64,000 bases of DNA from Spirochaetota bacterium (GTDB taxonomy: Bacteria; Spirochaetota; UBA4802; JAFGJZ01), in NCBI GenBank assembly GCA_016934935.1, contig JAFGRW010000038.1, positions 28,328 through 92,327 on the forward strand, given 5' to 3'. Shown piece by piece: positions 54,822-63,931 of this stretch. Below the pieces are notes generated by a model, which was not told the DNA's origin, did no database searches, and saw nothing but the letters and a program-made list of their open reading frames with translations. Every line of letters begins with the position of its first letter. Position 1 is the stretch's first letter. Both the position numbers and the translations under genes were made by a program.

Positions 54822-56665
54822 TGACTCATAGCTCTTTTCGAACCAAGATGGTGGAGGCATTTCGTATCCGTGTACTCTTCTGCTATGCGGTTGTTTTGTT
54901 TACTCTGGTTGTCATTGTTTTTCAGTTTATTAATCTTCAACTTGTGCAGGGTGCCGATTACGAGTTAAAAGCCAGAACCAATATGGAAAGTTTTGTTCCT
55001 ATTGTTGCATCGCGCGGAGAGATTTTTGATCGCACATTCTCTACGACCAATACCAACAACAGGGTAATCGTATCAAACCGGCCTTCTTTCAATATCTCTA
55101 CAGTCCCAGCTAAATTCAACTCGAAGAAAGAGATGCAACAGGCTCTAGAAAAATTATCGGAAATAGTTGATGTCGATGTCAACGCTGTAATGAAAGATTA
55201 TAATGCCTCTAACCCGTGGCAGAGAGTCCTCGTTTTGGAAGATGTCTCTTTCGAAAAGATTGTAAAGATTGCTTCTCACAAACAGATATATAGAAACATA
55301 GACTGGGAAGTCGCTCCGGTTCGGGTTTATAATTACGGTTCCATGTTTTCGCATATTGTCGGATATATTGGAAGTATTTCAAAAAAAGAATTTCTGGAGT
55401 TACGAGATCAAGGTTATCAGTATTACCAGAAACTTGGTAAATCGGGTGTTGAACGTCAGTACGATAGAGAATTGCGTGGTGTTGATGGAAGCGTCAAACG
55501 TATAGTTGATGTAAAAAACCGTACAGAGGGCGAAGAGATAGGTTTTCAGCCTGTATCCGGTAATAATCTTGTATTGACTATGGATCTGGAGATACAAAAA
55601 GCTGCATACGAAGCCTTCGAAGGGTTCGTTGGTTCTTGTGTCGTTATAAAACCCGCGACAGGTGAAATTGTTGCTCTGGTCAGTAGGCCTGGTTATGACC
55701 CTAATGCGATAATATCTCGTGATAATAGCGATATTATCAGAAAATTATATAATGATAAAGAACGTCCATTTTTAAACCGCGTCATTCAGTCAAAATATCC
55801 ACCGGCTTCAACCTTCAAACTTGTGACAGCCATTGCTGCTCTTGAAGAGGAGAAATGGGAGGCAGAGAGAATTGTAAACTGTCCGGGATATTTTGTACTA
55901 AAAGGGCTTAGGGATACTGTTATCTATGATTATGCTGTTTTTGGCAATATAAACCTTTATGAAGCCATTGGAAAATCAGCTTCTGTATATTTTTATACGA
56001 TGGGTCACAAGATAGGCCCAACAACTATTATGAACTATGCTAATCATTTTGGTCTTAGTGAACGAAGCGGCATTGACCTTCCAGGTGAGGTTTCCGGTTT
56101 TGTGCCGTCCCAGAAATGGAAGCGAAAAGCTTTCGGTGAGGGATGGTATGACGGTGATACTGTAAACCTTTCTATTGGTCAGGGGTTTTTAGCCGTTACT
56201 CCTATCAGTATGGCAAATCTTGTATGTGCAATTGTAAACAATGGAATTATCTATAAGCCTCACGTTGTCAAAGAAATTCGTTCACCTGATAATAATCAGG
56301 TATTAAAATCGATCGAGCCCGAAAAGATTAGAGAGATTCCGTTGTCACCCTCTACTTTGAATGTTATAAAAACCGGAATGCGGCTTTCTGTGAAAAGTGG
56401 TACTTCCCGTCGGCTTTCTTATTTGCCGGTGCCTTTCGCGGGTAAAACCGGAACAGCCCAAACCAGATCGGTACGAGATTCAAAATATACTCAGCATGGA
56501 TGGTTTGTTGGTTATGGTCCGCATGGAGCTGATCCTCGTGACGCTTATGTTATCATGGTAATGGTCGAATACGGTATTGCGGGGGCTGCTACAGCGGTTC
56601 CTGTTGCAGAAAAGGTGTTTTCTAAAATGATAGAACAGGGATATTTCGATGTTGTTCAGAAGTGA
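54821..56665 (+). CDS. mrdA: penicillin-binding protein 2 (elongation transpeptidase)
   Basis: A 614-residue class B PBP that cross-links peptidoglycan during elongation. N-terminal membrane helix, dimerisation domain with ASRGEIFDR, then the transpeptidase motifs: Ser330-x-x-Lys in ASTFKLV, SASVYFY as the SxN-type site, and KTGTAQT. The RYDRELRG-like segment (RQYDRELRGVDGS) is typical. It overlaps rodA by 17 bases. Confidence 0.96.
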   Translation: MTHSSFRTKMVEAFRIRVLFCYAVVLFTLVVIVFQFINLQLVQGADYELKARTNMESFVPIVASRGEIFDRTFSTTNTNNRVIVSNRPSFNISTVPAKFNSKKEMQQALEKLSEIVDVDVNAVMKDYNASNPWQRVLVLEDVSFEKIVKIASHKQIYRNIDWEVAPVRVYNYGSMFSHIVGYIGSISKKEFLELRDQGYQYYQKLGKSGVERQYDRELRGVDGSVKRIVDVKNRTEGEEIGFQPVSGNNLVLTMDLEIQKAAYEAFEGFVGSCVVIKPATGEIVALVSRPGYDPNAIISRDNSDIIRKLYNDKERPFLNRVIQSKYPPASTFKLVTAIAALEEEKWEAERIVNCPGYFVLKGLRDTVIYDYAVFGNINLYEAIGKSASVYFYTMGHKIGPTTIMNYANHFGLSERSGIDLPGEVSGFVPSQKWKRKAFGEGWYDGDTVNLSIGQGFLAVTPISMANLVCAIVNNGIIYKPHVVKEIRSPDNNQVLKSIEPEKIREIPLSPSTLNVIKTGMRLSVKSGTSRRLSYLPVPFAGKTGTAQTRSVRDSKYTQHGWFVGYGPHGADPRDAYVIMVMVEYGIAGAATAVPVAEKVFSKMIEQGYFDVVQK

Positions 56666-57965
56666 TTTTAACAAACTGGATTATGTGTTATTTATAGCTG
56701 TAATAATGGTTATAGCTTTTGGTATTGTTACGATATATAGTGCGGGATACGACTCTGTTCTAGGTGTTAATAATAACATGTACAAGCGTCAGATAATCTG
56801 GTTCGTATTGGGCTTTTCAATTATGCTTGGGTTAACATTTCTGGATTACAGAATATTTGGTGATTATTCGCTGCAAATATTTGGTTTTGTGTTGGTTATA
56901 CTTATATTAACATCATTTTTCGGCCCACGAATACGTAATATGCGAGCCTGGATCAGTTTTGGAGCGTTTTCCATTCAGCCTTCAGAGTTTATGAAATTAG
57001 CGACAATTATAGTTTTGGCAAAATATCTTGAGTTGCGTGAACGTGATATATATCGATTCAAAGAGCTTCTTGTTCCAACTGTCATTGTTCTTATACCGAT
57101 GCTTTTTATTATGAAGCAGCCTGATTTTGGTACTGCGATGATTTTTGTTCCTGTTCTTTTTGCCATGCTTTTTGCAGCTGGTGCCGATGTTACGCATCTT
57201 GTTGCAATTATTCTGATAGCTGTTATTGGACTTTTTGTCCCTATGTCTCTAACCTATTACGAATGGGTAAATCCCGAATCAGAAAGTATTTTGCTTAAAC
57301 TCTATTACAATGGTGGTCAGCTTTATCTGGTCTCCGTTGTTTTCTTCGTTATTGCTTCGGTTACTTTTCTTCTTCATCTTTTCCGTGTAAATAAATATTT
57401 CAGAAGAATATATATCCCCTCGTATGTCTTTTCAATTGGTTTGTTCGTATCCGTATTCTTTCAAAGATATATGAAAGATTATCAGAAAAAAAGGATTCTG
57501 GTTTTTTTAAAGCCGGATCTTGATCCTTTAGGATCTGGATATAATGTTATTCAGTCTAAAATTGCCATAGGTTCCGGAGGGTTTTTTGGTAAAGGATTTA
57601 TGGAGGGAACACAGACCCGTTTGGGGTTTTTGCCTGAAAAAACTTCAGATTTTATTGTTGCCGTAATTGCCGAGGAGTGGGGTTTTGTGGGAGCAATGTT
57701 TTTATTATTGGCTCTATTCACGATAGTTTTTAGAGGTTTGAAAATATCGATGTATACCAAAGACAAGTTCGGAGCATTATTGGTTATAGGAATTTCAGCT
57801 TTATTCTTTGTTCACTTTATAATTAATATAGGCATGGTAATCGGTTTTATGCCGGTTACAGGCTTACCACTGACTTTTGTGTCTTACGGTGGTTCAAATC
57901 TGCTTTCTGCCATGATGGGGGTTGGGCTTCTTCTTTCCGTAAGCATGCACAGGTCAAGTATGTAA
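56649..57965 (+). CDS. rodA: peptidoglycan glycosyltransferase RodA
   Basis: A 438-residue SEDS polymerase with about ten spans. Motifs are WISFGAFSIQPSEFMKLATI, KQPDFGTAMIF, SGYNVIQSKIAIGSGGFFGKG-type (split: SGYNVIQSKIA, GSGGFFGKG), and LPLTFVSYGGSNLL near the end. It is longer than many RodA proteins because of about 60 extra residues, including added hydrophobic segments near 205-270. It works with PBP2 encoded just upstream. Confidence 0.95.
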   Translation: MLFRSDFNKLDYVLFIAVIMVIAFGIVTIYSAGYDSVLGVNNNMYKRQIIWFVLGFSIMLGLTFLDYRIFGDYSLQIFGFVLVILILTSFFGPRIRNMRAWISFGAFSIQPSEFMKLATIIVLAKYLELRERDIYRFKELLVPTVIVLIPMLFIMKQPDFGTAMIFVPVLFAMLFAAGADVTHLVAIILIAVIGLFVPMSLTYYEWVNPESESILLKLYYNGGQLYLVSVVFFVIASVTFLLHLFRVNKYFRRIYIPSYVFSIGLFVSVFFQRYMKDYQKKRILVFLKPDLDPLGSGYNVIQSKIAIGSGGFFGKGFMEGTQTRLGFLPEKTSDFIVAVIAEEWGFVGAMFLLLALFTIVFRGLKISMYTKDKFGALLVIGISALFFVHFIINIGMVIGFMPVTGLPLTFVSYGGSNLLSAMMGVGLLLSVSMHRSSM

Positions 57966-58055
57966 CTGATCTTCTTTAAACATAGAAACAGTTTTTTATG
58001 AAATATTCCTGCTTCACGATCTGTTGCAGCATATCTTTGAACTCAGGACATTAAC

Positions 58056-59222
58056 ATGAAAATACTTCGCCATATATTATTTTACCTATTGCTGTTAACA
58101 GCGACGCAGTGCCGAACTGTCGAAACCTTATCCCGGCCACCCCATGAGAGCATTTTTTCTGCTAACCGTAAGTTTGACATCTTAACATCGGCCACAAAAG
58201 GTAATTATAGATTGGTTCTTGGTGAGGCCGCCGGATATCTTAAAGATTACAAGTTCTACTTCGCCGGTACAAGCATAGACTCCGGTAGATTAAGAGCAAT
58301 TGTCAGATCATCCAGTGAGGATAATTTGACAACAGTTATACGGGATAATATCAAGCAGCCTGTTGATACTTATGATTTTCTTCTTTTTCTTGATGATCTT
58401 ATATACCAATATCGAGGTGGGAAGCTGCGCAACACGCGTGTGTGGATAACATCAGGCAGAGCACGACGTGCTGGAATTTTATTGCATCCAGATGATGTAT
58501 TCGAAAACAGACCACGAAATTATGGTGAAAATTCTAAAACATTGGATATAGATCGCCCCAAACGGCCGGATAATCTTCGTCCTGCTAATGATGGCGATCT
58601 TTTAGGCGCGAACTGGAGCGCTCGTTACAAAAATGCGTCTACCAGTCAAAAAAGATTAATCGAGTTAGAACGGAAAAATCCGGATTTTACCAAAAGAACT
58701 CGATTACTGTTAAGTCAGCTTGAAAAACAAGGTGCAATCGTTGCTGTTCATTCAGCTTATCGTAAACGGGAAAGGGGATACCTTATGTGGGGTGCCTTCC
58801 TGCTAAGCCGTTCCAAAAGCAAAAAAGAGACAGAACGAATCATATCGGAACTAGAAAAGGTGAATCGTAATAATAAACTGAATGTGCGAATTGTCTGGAT
58901 GGATCCCAAAGGCTGGCAGCAGACTGTAAAAAGAGCGAAAGAGATGGCCGACGCTTATGATGTGGTTTACGCGACCAGACATGGCGCATTAAAGTCGGAC
59001 CATTATGACTCAAAGGCAGTGGATATTACAGCAACGGGTTTACCAGCCAGGTTAAAACTGGTTTCCCCATCAGGTGCTGAAAAAATTTTCGATTTGTCAG
59101 GTGAAAATCAGTCAAGGGATCTGAACCTTACACCCGAAATCATAGATTGGGTAGAAAAAAATTTTTATTTTAAAAAATTACGTAGTGATTATCCGCATTG
59201 GAGTGATGAAAAAAAAATTTAA
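58056..59222 (+). CDS. probable lipoprotein with M15-like peptidase domain
   Basis: A 388-residue exported protein. The leader ends TATQC with Cys19 as a possible lipid site; Gln before Cys is unusual but spirochaete lipoboxes are relaxed. The C-terminal third carries a zinc-site-like pattern: KSDHYDSKAVDI (S-x-H...A-x-D) and, near the end, DYPHWSDE, which together match the His-Asp-His arrangement of M15/VanY enzymes. The middle has SAYRKRERGYLMW. It follows rodA by 90 bases and could trim peptidoglycan. The N-terminal 200 residues are unassigned. Confidence 0.6.
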   Translation: MKILRHILFYLLLLTATQCRTVETLSRPPHESIFSANRKFDILTSATKGNYRLVLGEAAGYLKDYKFYFAGTSIDSGRLRAIVRSSSEDNLTTVIRDNIKQPVDTYDFLLFLDDLIYQYRGGKLRNTRVWITSGRARRAGILLHPDDVFENRPRNYGENSKTLDIDRPKRPDNLRPANDGDLLGANWSARYKNASTSQKRLIELERKNPDFTKRTRLLLSQLEKQGAIVAVHSAYRKRERGYLMWGAFLLSRSKSKKETERIISELEKVNRNNKLNVRIVWMDPKGWQQTVKRAKEMADAYDVVYATRHGALKSDHYDSKAVDITATGLPARLKLVSPSGAEKIFDLSGENQSRDLNLTPEIIDWVEKNFYFKKLRSDYPHWSDEKKI

Positions 59223-59280
59223 TAAAAAGTAAAAAAATCAGTCTATATAGTTAGATATCTAATATGTATCGGAGGCTGAT

Positions 59281-59940
59281 ATGATTACTAATAATCTTTG
59301 GGATTTTATTTCGCCTGTAAACTGTGCGATATGCGGAAACGAATATAGTCGTAATGACGGATTCATTTGCTTACCTTGCAGAAATAAACTAAAATTGGCC
59401 GTCTATAAGGCTGATCCTGCTGAATATTTGTCTAAAAGATACTTCTATTTTGATCTGCTAATCTCTCTTTATGATTACGACAATATGGTAAAACCATTGA
59501 TTATTTCGTTTAAAGAGAGGGATCGTGTTGAGTTGGCTGATTTTGTTGCCGAATCTGCATCTAATAATGTTATAAGTGATTTAAATGCGGACATTATAAC
59601 TGCTGTTCCATTATCCAGATCTAAAAAGCTTGCGCGTGGATATAATCAATCTGAATTGTTTGCCAGGTCCCTGTCAAAATACAGTGGTATAAGATATTTA
59701 CCCATGCTCGCATGCCGGGGAAAGCGTGAAGTTCAAAAAAAAATGAACTATAGCTCAAGGTTTTTAAATATTATTGGTCGTTACAAACCTTATAAAAAAG
59801 TTAATTGTATTGGGAAAACAGTTTTGCTTGTTGATGATGTGGTTACGACGGGAGCCACGCTCAATGAGTGCGCAAGAATTATAAAAAAAATGGGTGCCAA
59901 TGCAGTATTTTCATTGACCATTGCTCGTGTGAATATATAA
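59281..59940 (+). CDS. comF: ComF family phosphoribosyltransferase-like protein
   Basis: A 219-residue protein with an N-terminal four-cysteine zinc site (CAICG ... CLPC) and a type I PRTase fold: GYNQSELFARSL and the PRPP loop VLLVDDVVTTGATLNEC. ComF proteins are tied to DNA uptake or recombination in some bacteria; the substrate is unknown. CGGAGG precedes the ATG. Confidence 0.9.
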   Translation: MITNNLWDFISPVNCAICGNEYSRNDGFICLPCRNKLKLAVYKADPAEYLSKRYFYFDLLISLYDYDNMVKPLIISFKERDRVELADFVAESASNNVISDLNADIITAVPLSRSKKLARGYNQSELFARSLSKYSGIRYLPMLACRGKREVQKKMNYSSRFLNIIGRYKPYKKVNCIGKTVLLVDDVVTTGATLNECARIIKKMGANAVFSLTIARVNI

Positions 59941-59973
59941 TTATATTCATGACTAGTTATAACGGAGTAATTA

Positions 59974-60303
59974 ATGAAACGCATTTCTGAAGAAAATATG
60001 GAAATAATCGAACTGGACGGAAGAATCGACCAGGAGGCCTCTGAGGAACTTGAGAATACTCTTGAGGAGTGTTTGTCGGGAGGCAACACAAATATATGCA
60101 TTGATATGATCAATGTTAAGCATATATGCAGTTCAGCGTTGGGTGTTCTCGTAGCTGTTAAGCGTAAAATCAAGGATAACCATGGCGATATCAAATTGGT
60201 AATAGCCAATGATAATCTTATGAAACTTTTTCAAACTACCATGCTTGACAAGGTGTTCGAAATATACGAGACTCAACGAGAGTGTCACACAGCTTTTGAT
60301 TAG
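59974..60303 (+). CDS. STAS domain protein (anti-sigma factor antagonist type)
   Basis: A 109-residue single STAS domain: ELDGRIDQEASEELENTLEE, then ICIDMINVKHICSSALGVLV with the serine at the expected phosphorylation site, and a C-terminal amphipathic helix. Such proteins are switched by serine kinases. No kinase or phosphatase partner is adjacent. It lies 11 bases before a small TPR gene. Confidence 0.87.
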   Translation: MKRISEENMEIIELDGRIDQEASEELENTLEECLSGGNTNICIDMINVKHICSSALGVLVAVKRKIKDNHGDIKLVIANDNLMKLFQTTMLDKVFEIYETQRECHTAFD

Positions 60304-60314
60304 AGGGAGGGACA

Positions 60315-60536
60315 ATGGTATCCGAACAAAAAAGAGCTGTTCTTGGCCATTATAACGAAGGTCTTTCTTTTTATCGCAATCGCAGATGGGATGAGGCTAT
60401 TGTCGAATTTACCAAGGCACTTGAAATTGATGCGGCTGACGGTCCTTCGGAATGCTATTTAAAACGATGTCGTGAGTACAAAAAAAATCCGCCTCCACCC
60501 GACTGGGACGGAGTTTTTACAATGACTACAAAATAG
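60315..60536 (+). CDS. small TPR protein
   Basis: A 73-residue protein with a single clear TPR (YNEGLSFYRNRRWDEAIVEF) and a Pro-rich end (NPPPPDWDG). The PPPPDWDGV(F/W) tail resembles the C-terminus found after adenylate-cyclase-associated TPRs in spirochaetes and other bacteria. GAGGGAGG precedes the ATG. It sits between STAS and bactofilin genes. Confidence 0.75.
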   Translation: MVSEQKRAVLGHYNEGLSFYRNRRWDEAIVEFTKALEIDAADGPSECYLKRCREYKKNPPPPDWDGVFTMTTK

Positions 60537-60548
60537 GGAGTTTTTTTG

Positions 60549-60944
60549 ATGGCAAAAAAGATAATTCAGATAAATAAGAATCCGGTATATGATTTTGGAA
60601 TGGTAGCTACTGTTTTTGGAGCCGATACGGAATTTTACGGAGATCTAAACTATAAGCAATCTTTGCAAGTCAATGGATATTTTGAAGGCGAGATTGTTTC
60701 TGACGGTTTTCTTGTCATTGGCAAGGGGGCTATGGTTAAGGCAAATGTTAAAGCAAAGTCTGTGATTGTTTCGGGAGAAATTCATGGAAACATAGAGGCC
60801 ACTGATAATATAGAGATTCATGAAAATGGAAAGCTTTATGGAAATATTCGCACAACTAAATTGAAGATTGCTGATGGTGTTGTTTTCGAGGGCAACTGCG
60901 AGATGATTAAACCGGACGGAGAAATTAAGAAAGCGGCTGTTTAA
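60549..60944 (+). CDS. bactofilin
   Basis: A 131-residue protein of the bactofilin family: right-handed beta helix repeats such as LNYKQSLQVNGYFEGEIVSD, VIVSGEIHGNIEATDNIEIH-type strands (split: VIVSGEIHGNI, ATDNIEI). Bactofilins self-assemble into membrane-linked filaments that position cell-wall or motility factors. AGGGAG lies before the ATG at 60549. It starts 12 bases after the TPR gene. Confidence 0.9.
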   Translation: MAKKIIQINKNPVYDFGMVATVFGADTEFYGDLNYKQSLQVNGYFEGEIVSDGFLVIGKGAMVKANVKAKSVIVSGEIHGNIEATDNIEIHENGKLYGNIRTTKLKIADGVVFEGNCEMIKPDGEIKKAAV

Positions 60945-60945
60945 A

Positions 60946-61938
60946 ATGTCAGAACCTGCTCTCTACTTTAGCAAAAGTAATGATAAATTCATCTGTGACT
61001 TATGTCCTCATTCCTGTGTTTTAACGGATTCGGCTGAATCATTCTGCCGGGTTCGGGGGCTTATAAGCGGTAAACCGTCCCTTTTATCCTATGGAATGAT
61101 CTCCTCGATCGCTGTTGATCCAATTGAAAAAAAACCTTTGTATCATTTTTATCCGGGTTCCAAGGTTTTTTCTATCGGCAGTTACGGCTGTAATTTGCGT
61201 TGCCCATATTGTCAGAACTGGCAAATATCTCAAAATTTTAACAATTCTTCTATTGTTTCACCAGGTAAACTGGTTGATATGGCTCTTGAATCAGGGGCTC
61301 CTTCTATAGCATATACATACTCTGAACCACTGGTATGGTATGAGTACATATATGACTGTGCTCAATTGGCTAAAGAGGCTGGGCTTAATAATATTCTGGT
61401 TACAAATGGTTACATTCATCAAAAACCGTTTGAGAAGCTTTTACCACATATTGACGCACTAAACATTGACTTGAAAAGTTTTAATAAAAACACATATAAG
61501 AGTATTCTGAAAAGCGAACTTGAAGTTGTTTTAGAAAATATTAAAATGGCAGTTAATTATGCTCATGTCGAGCTGACAACACTTGTGGTAACTGGTATGA
61601 ATGACGACATGAGCGAAATGCAAGATGCATGCAGGTGGATTGCTTCGCTGGATAAAAATATGGTCTGGCATGTTTCCCGTTATTTTCCATCGTTTCAATA
61701 CAACAAAATAAGTACAGATGTCTCTTTCATCGAAGAACTTTATGTTTTTGCACATTCAATCCTGGCGCATGTTTATACAGGAAACATGCATACCGGTAAC
61801 GGAATGCAAAACTCTTACTGTGCTTCTTGTGGAAAAGTGCTGATTGACAGAAATGGCTACAGTGTTAGGCTTGTCTCGTTAAAGAACGGCCGCTGTGATG
61901 CCTGTGGGCATCCCTTTGAAGCGGTTTTGGAGGTTTAA
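60946..61938 (+). CDS. amrS: AmmeMemoRadiSam-type radical SAM protein AmrS
   Basis: A 330-residue radical SAM enzyme. The cluster motif C-x3-C-x2-C is in YGCNLRCPYCQNWQ. It is preceded by a CDLCPHSC cysteine cluster and KKPLYHFYPG, both AmrS features, and ends with a zinc-ribbon-like CASCG...CDACG. The usual partners AmrA (AMMECR1) and Memo are not in the window. The reaction is not known. It starts one base after bactofilin, and folD follows at once. Confidence 0.9.
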   Translation: MSEPALYFSKSNDKFICDLCPHSCVLTDSAESFCRVRGLISGKPSLLSYGMISSIAVDPIEKKPLYHFYPGSKVFSIGSYGCNLRCPYCQNWQISQNFNNSSIVSPGKLVDMALESGAPSIAYTYSEPLVWYEYIYDCAQLAKEAGLNNILVTNGYIHQKPFEKLLPHIDALNIDLKSFNKNTYKSILKSELEVVLENIKMAVNYAHVELTTLVVTGMNDDMSEMQDACRWIASLDKNMVWHVSRYFPSFQYNKISTDVSFIEELYVFAHSILAHVYTGNMHTGNGMQNSYCASCGKVLIDRNGYSVRLVSLKNGRCDACGHPFEAVLEV

Positions 61939-61939
61939 T

Positions 61940-62824
61940 GTGAGTGCAGAAATAATAGACGGAAAACAGATCGCTACGGAAATCCGTTCAAAACTGGCGG
62001 AAGAGATAATTTCTCTCTCTTCGCATGGTGTTCCAGGTCTTGCAGTAGTTTTAATTGGTAATAATCCCGCGTCAGAAGTTTATGTGCGCATGAAGAAGAA
62101 GGCGTGCTCAGATATTGGTGTGAACTCGTACGAGTACTCTTTTGGAGAGGATTATGGCGAAGAAAATTTACTAAAACTAATTGATGAATTAAATAATGAT
62201 TCAAAAATTAATGGAATTCTAGTTCAACTTCCTTTACCCAGGGGATATGATGAGAAGAAAGTAATTGAAGCGATTAGTCCTCTAAAGGATGTAGATGGCT
62301 TTCATCCTGAAAACTTGGGTCGAATAGTTATCGGTGACAGGGATTGTTTTCAACCTTGTACCCCGTATGGTTGTCAAATAATGATAAAACGAACTGTTAA
62401 GAACCTGAAAGGTAAGCATGTAGTTATAGTAGGAAGAAGTAATATCGTAGGTAAACCTCTGGCAAATATGCTGGTTCAAAAAAACGATATGGCAAATTGT
62501 ATTGTTACTGTTTGTCATAGTGCTTCTGAAGATATTTCAAAATTTACTTTGCAAGCTGATATTCTTGTGGCTGCTGCAGGCTCGCCAGGTTTGATTAAAG
62601 CTGATATGGTTAAACCCGGGGCTGTTGTTATAGATGTTGGAACGAACCGGGTGGATGATCCGGAAAATCCGGGCAAATGTAAATTGGTCGGGGATGTCGA
62701 TTTTGAGGCAGTTAAAGAGGTTGCTGCTGCTATTTCGCCGGTGCCGGGAGGAGTGGGGCCGATGACCATTACAATGTTGCTTGAAAATACTGTTAAAGCT
62801 TTTCGATTGCATAATGACATATAA
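61940..62824 (+). CDS. folD: bifunctional methylenetetrahydrofolate dehydrogenase/cyclohydrolase
   Basis: A 294-residue NADP-dependent enzyme of one-carbon metabolism. Motifs are YVRMKKKACSDIGV with the catalytic lysine, QLPLPRGYDEK, DVDGFHPENLGR, IVGRSNIVGKP and PVPGGVGPMTITML. A GTG start at 61940 is chosen because GGAGG lies at 61929-61933; the longer open frame from 61895 would overlap amrS. Confidence 0.96.
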   Translation: MSAEIIDGKQIATEIRSKLAEEIISLSSHGVPGLAVVLIGNNPASEVYVRMKKKACSDIGVNSYEYSFGEDYGEENLLKLIDELNNDSKINGILVQLPLPRGYDEKKVIEAISPLKDVDGFHPENLGRIVIGDRDCFQPCTPYGCQIMIKRTVKNLKGKHVVIVGRSNIVGKPLANMLVQKNDMANCIVTVCHSASEDISKFTLQADILVAAAGSPGLIKADMVKPGAVVIDVGTNRVDDPENPGKCKLVGDVDFEAVKEVAAAISPVPGGVGPMTITMLLENTVKAFRLHNDI

Positions 62825-62884
62825 AAAGTATTAATTTCAAGTTGCGACTGTTAAAAAGTTAATTATTCGAGGTTTCCTCAATTT

Positions 62885-62956
62885 ACCACTATAATAAATC
62901 CCCATTGCTTCCGAATAGACATTAAGTGGTTATTTTATCGAAGAATGGGGTTTTAT
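62885..62956 (+). other. inverted repeats covering the start of the small gene at 62945
   Basis: ATAAATCCCCATT (62894-62906) pairs with AATGGGGTTTTAT (62944-62956) at 12 of 13 positions. ACCACT (62885-62890) can pair with AGTGGT (62925-62930) inside that loop, giving an interleaved, pseudoknot-like arrangement. The right arm includes the ATG at 62945. Confidence 0.55.
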
Positions 62957-63133
62957 ATGTTTTATTACAATGAGCAAATATTAAAGGATTATCGAGACTC
63001 AAATATTAAGTGCCGCATGGATCTTTATGAAAAATATCCATACATGCGAGAAATTTTTAACAGTATAGATCTCGAAGAGTGTGCAGCCCGAAAGATCGAA
63101 AAGTTAAAAAAGGAGAAAGTTGCCACAGTATAG
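62945..63133 (+). CDS. small hypothetical protein
   Basis: A 62-residue soluble protein with many Tyr, Lys and Glu (YYNEQILKDYRD, SIDLEECAARKIEKLKKEK), mainly helical. No family recognised. An ATG at 62957 is an alternative start, with GGGG before it. Either way the start lies inside a long inverted repeat. Confidence 0.5.
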   Translation: MGFYMFYYNEQILKDYRDSNIKCRMDLYEKYPYMREIFNSIDLEECAARKIEKLKKEKVATV

Positions 63134-63279
63134 CTTGCTTCTGCCATAGTTAACCTGCCTGAATCATAAAAAAAAGACATTTTCTTATATTTTAGATACA
63201 CATTTAATTCTTTTTTGTTATATTTATATCCGGAAAGATTGAAAAAATTTATTCTACTCGCTGTAATAAGAGGTGTGTT

Positions 63280-63495
63280 GTGCCTTATAACAGACAGACG
63301 GATATTAATGATTTGATAACCGCGAAGGTCTGCGTTGCGGATCTTTTGTTGGCTGTAAACAGATTAACCAGGGTTTATGATACTTTCATAGAGGACTCGG
63401 TTGCGACGCGGGCAAAATATAACAGGGAATCGCCAAAAATCATAAAGTTCCCCTCTGCTCCTGATTCTGAAACACGGAATACAAAGAAAAAATAA
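63280..63495 (+). CDS. small hypothetical protein
   Basis: A 71-residue protein starting at a GTG with AAGAGG six bases before. The first 45 residues look like a helical hairpin (INDLITAKVCVADLLLAVNR), the rest a basic, disordered tail ending NTKKK. No family recognised; it is coding by ribosome site and composition only. Confidence 0.5.
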   Translation: MPYNRQTDINDLITAKVCVADLLLAVNRLTRVYDTFIEDSVATRAKYNRESPKIIKFPSAPDSETRNTKKK

Positions 63496-63588
63496 AAAAA
63501 TAAGTAATCTAAAGTGACATATTACGAGTGTTTATTATATTAATAGTATAGCATTTACTTTTCCGTATATCGGGTAGAGGAGGTGTTT

Positions 63589-63720
63589 ATGCTTGGAATG
63601 ACGATTATTAGTCCGGCTGTTATGATAGGGATAGTTGTTACGCTCTGTCTTGTGTTTGCGGCTGTTGTATCTTTGGTTCACGATAATTGGAAGCCGCGTG
63701 ATCCTCATCACAGACATTAA
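63589..63720 (+). CDS. 43-residue single-span membrane peptide
   Basis: Starts MLGMTIISPAVMIGIV with AGAGGAGG ending six bases before the ATG, a very strong ribosome site. One hydrophobic helix (about residues 6-30) is followed by HDNWKPRDPHHRH, a short charged, His-rich tail. No family recognised. Its strong ribosome site and clean helix make it likely to be real despite its size. Confidence 0.6.
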   Translation: MLGMTIISPAVMIGIVVTLCLVFAAVVSLVHDNWKPRDPHHRH

Positions 63721-63853
63721 AAGAAAAGATCAGATTTGGATGGTAAGTTAGTTATCTGTTTATATAAAGGTTAATGGCAACCTCTAAAAATTAACTTTTC
63801 AACCAGGCCGCATATGCCGGTCGCCCAGCAAAGGAACTTGCGAAAAATTCCTT
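63721..63853. other. non-coding tail with small hairpins
   Basis: No ORF. Short inverted repeats: AGGTT/AACCT (63768-63772, 63779-63783), GTTAA/TTAAC (63770-63774, 63791-63795), a GCATATGC palindrome (63810-63817) and AAGGAA/TTCCTT (63831-63836, 63848-63853). It leads into the two longer repeats. Confidence 0.5.
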
Positions 63854-63924
63854 AAAAAGGCCATAAATATAGCTGGCCTCAAAGCGATATTTATGAGCGT
63901 TTTTTCGAGTGATAACGAGAAAAA
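63854..63924 (+). repeat. structured repeat, unit 1
   Basis: CATAAATAT (63862-63870) pairs with ATATTTATG (63887-63895), 9 of 9, around a loop containing GCCTCAAA. A second hairpin follows: T-run plus CG (63900-63907) with CGAGAAAA (63916-63923). Confidence 0.8.
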
Positions 63925-63931
63925 TTGTCAC

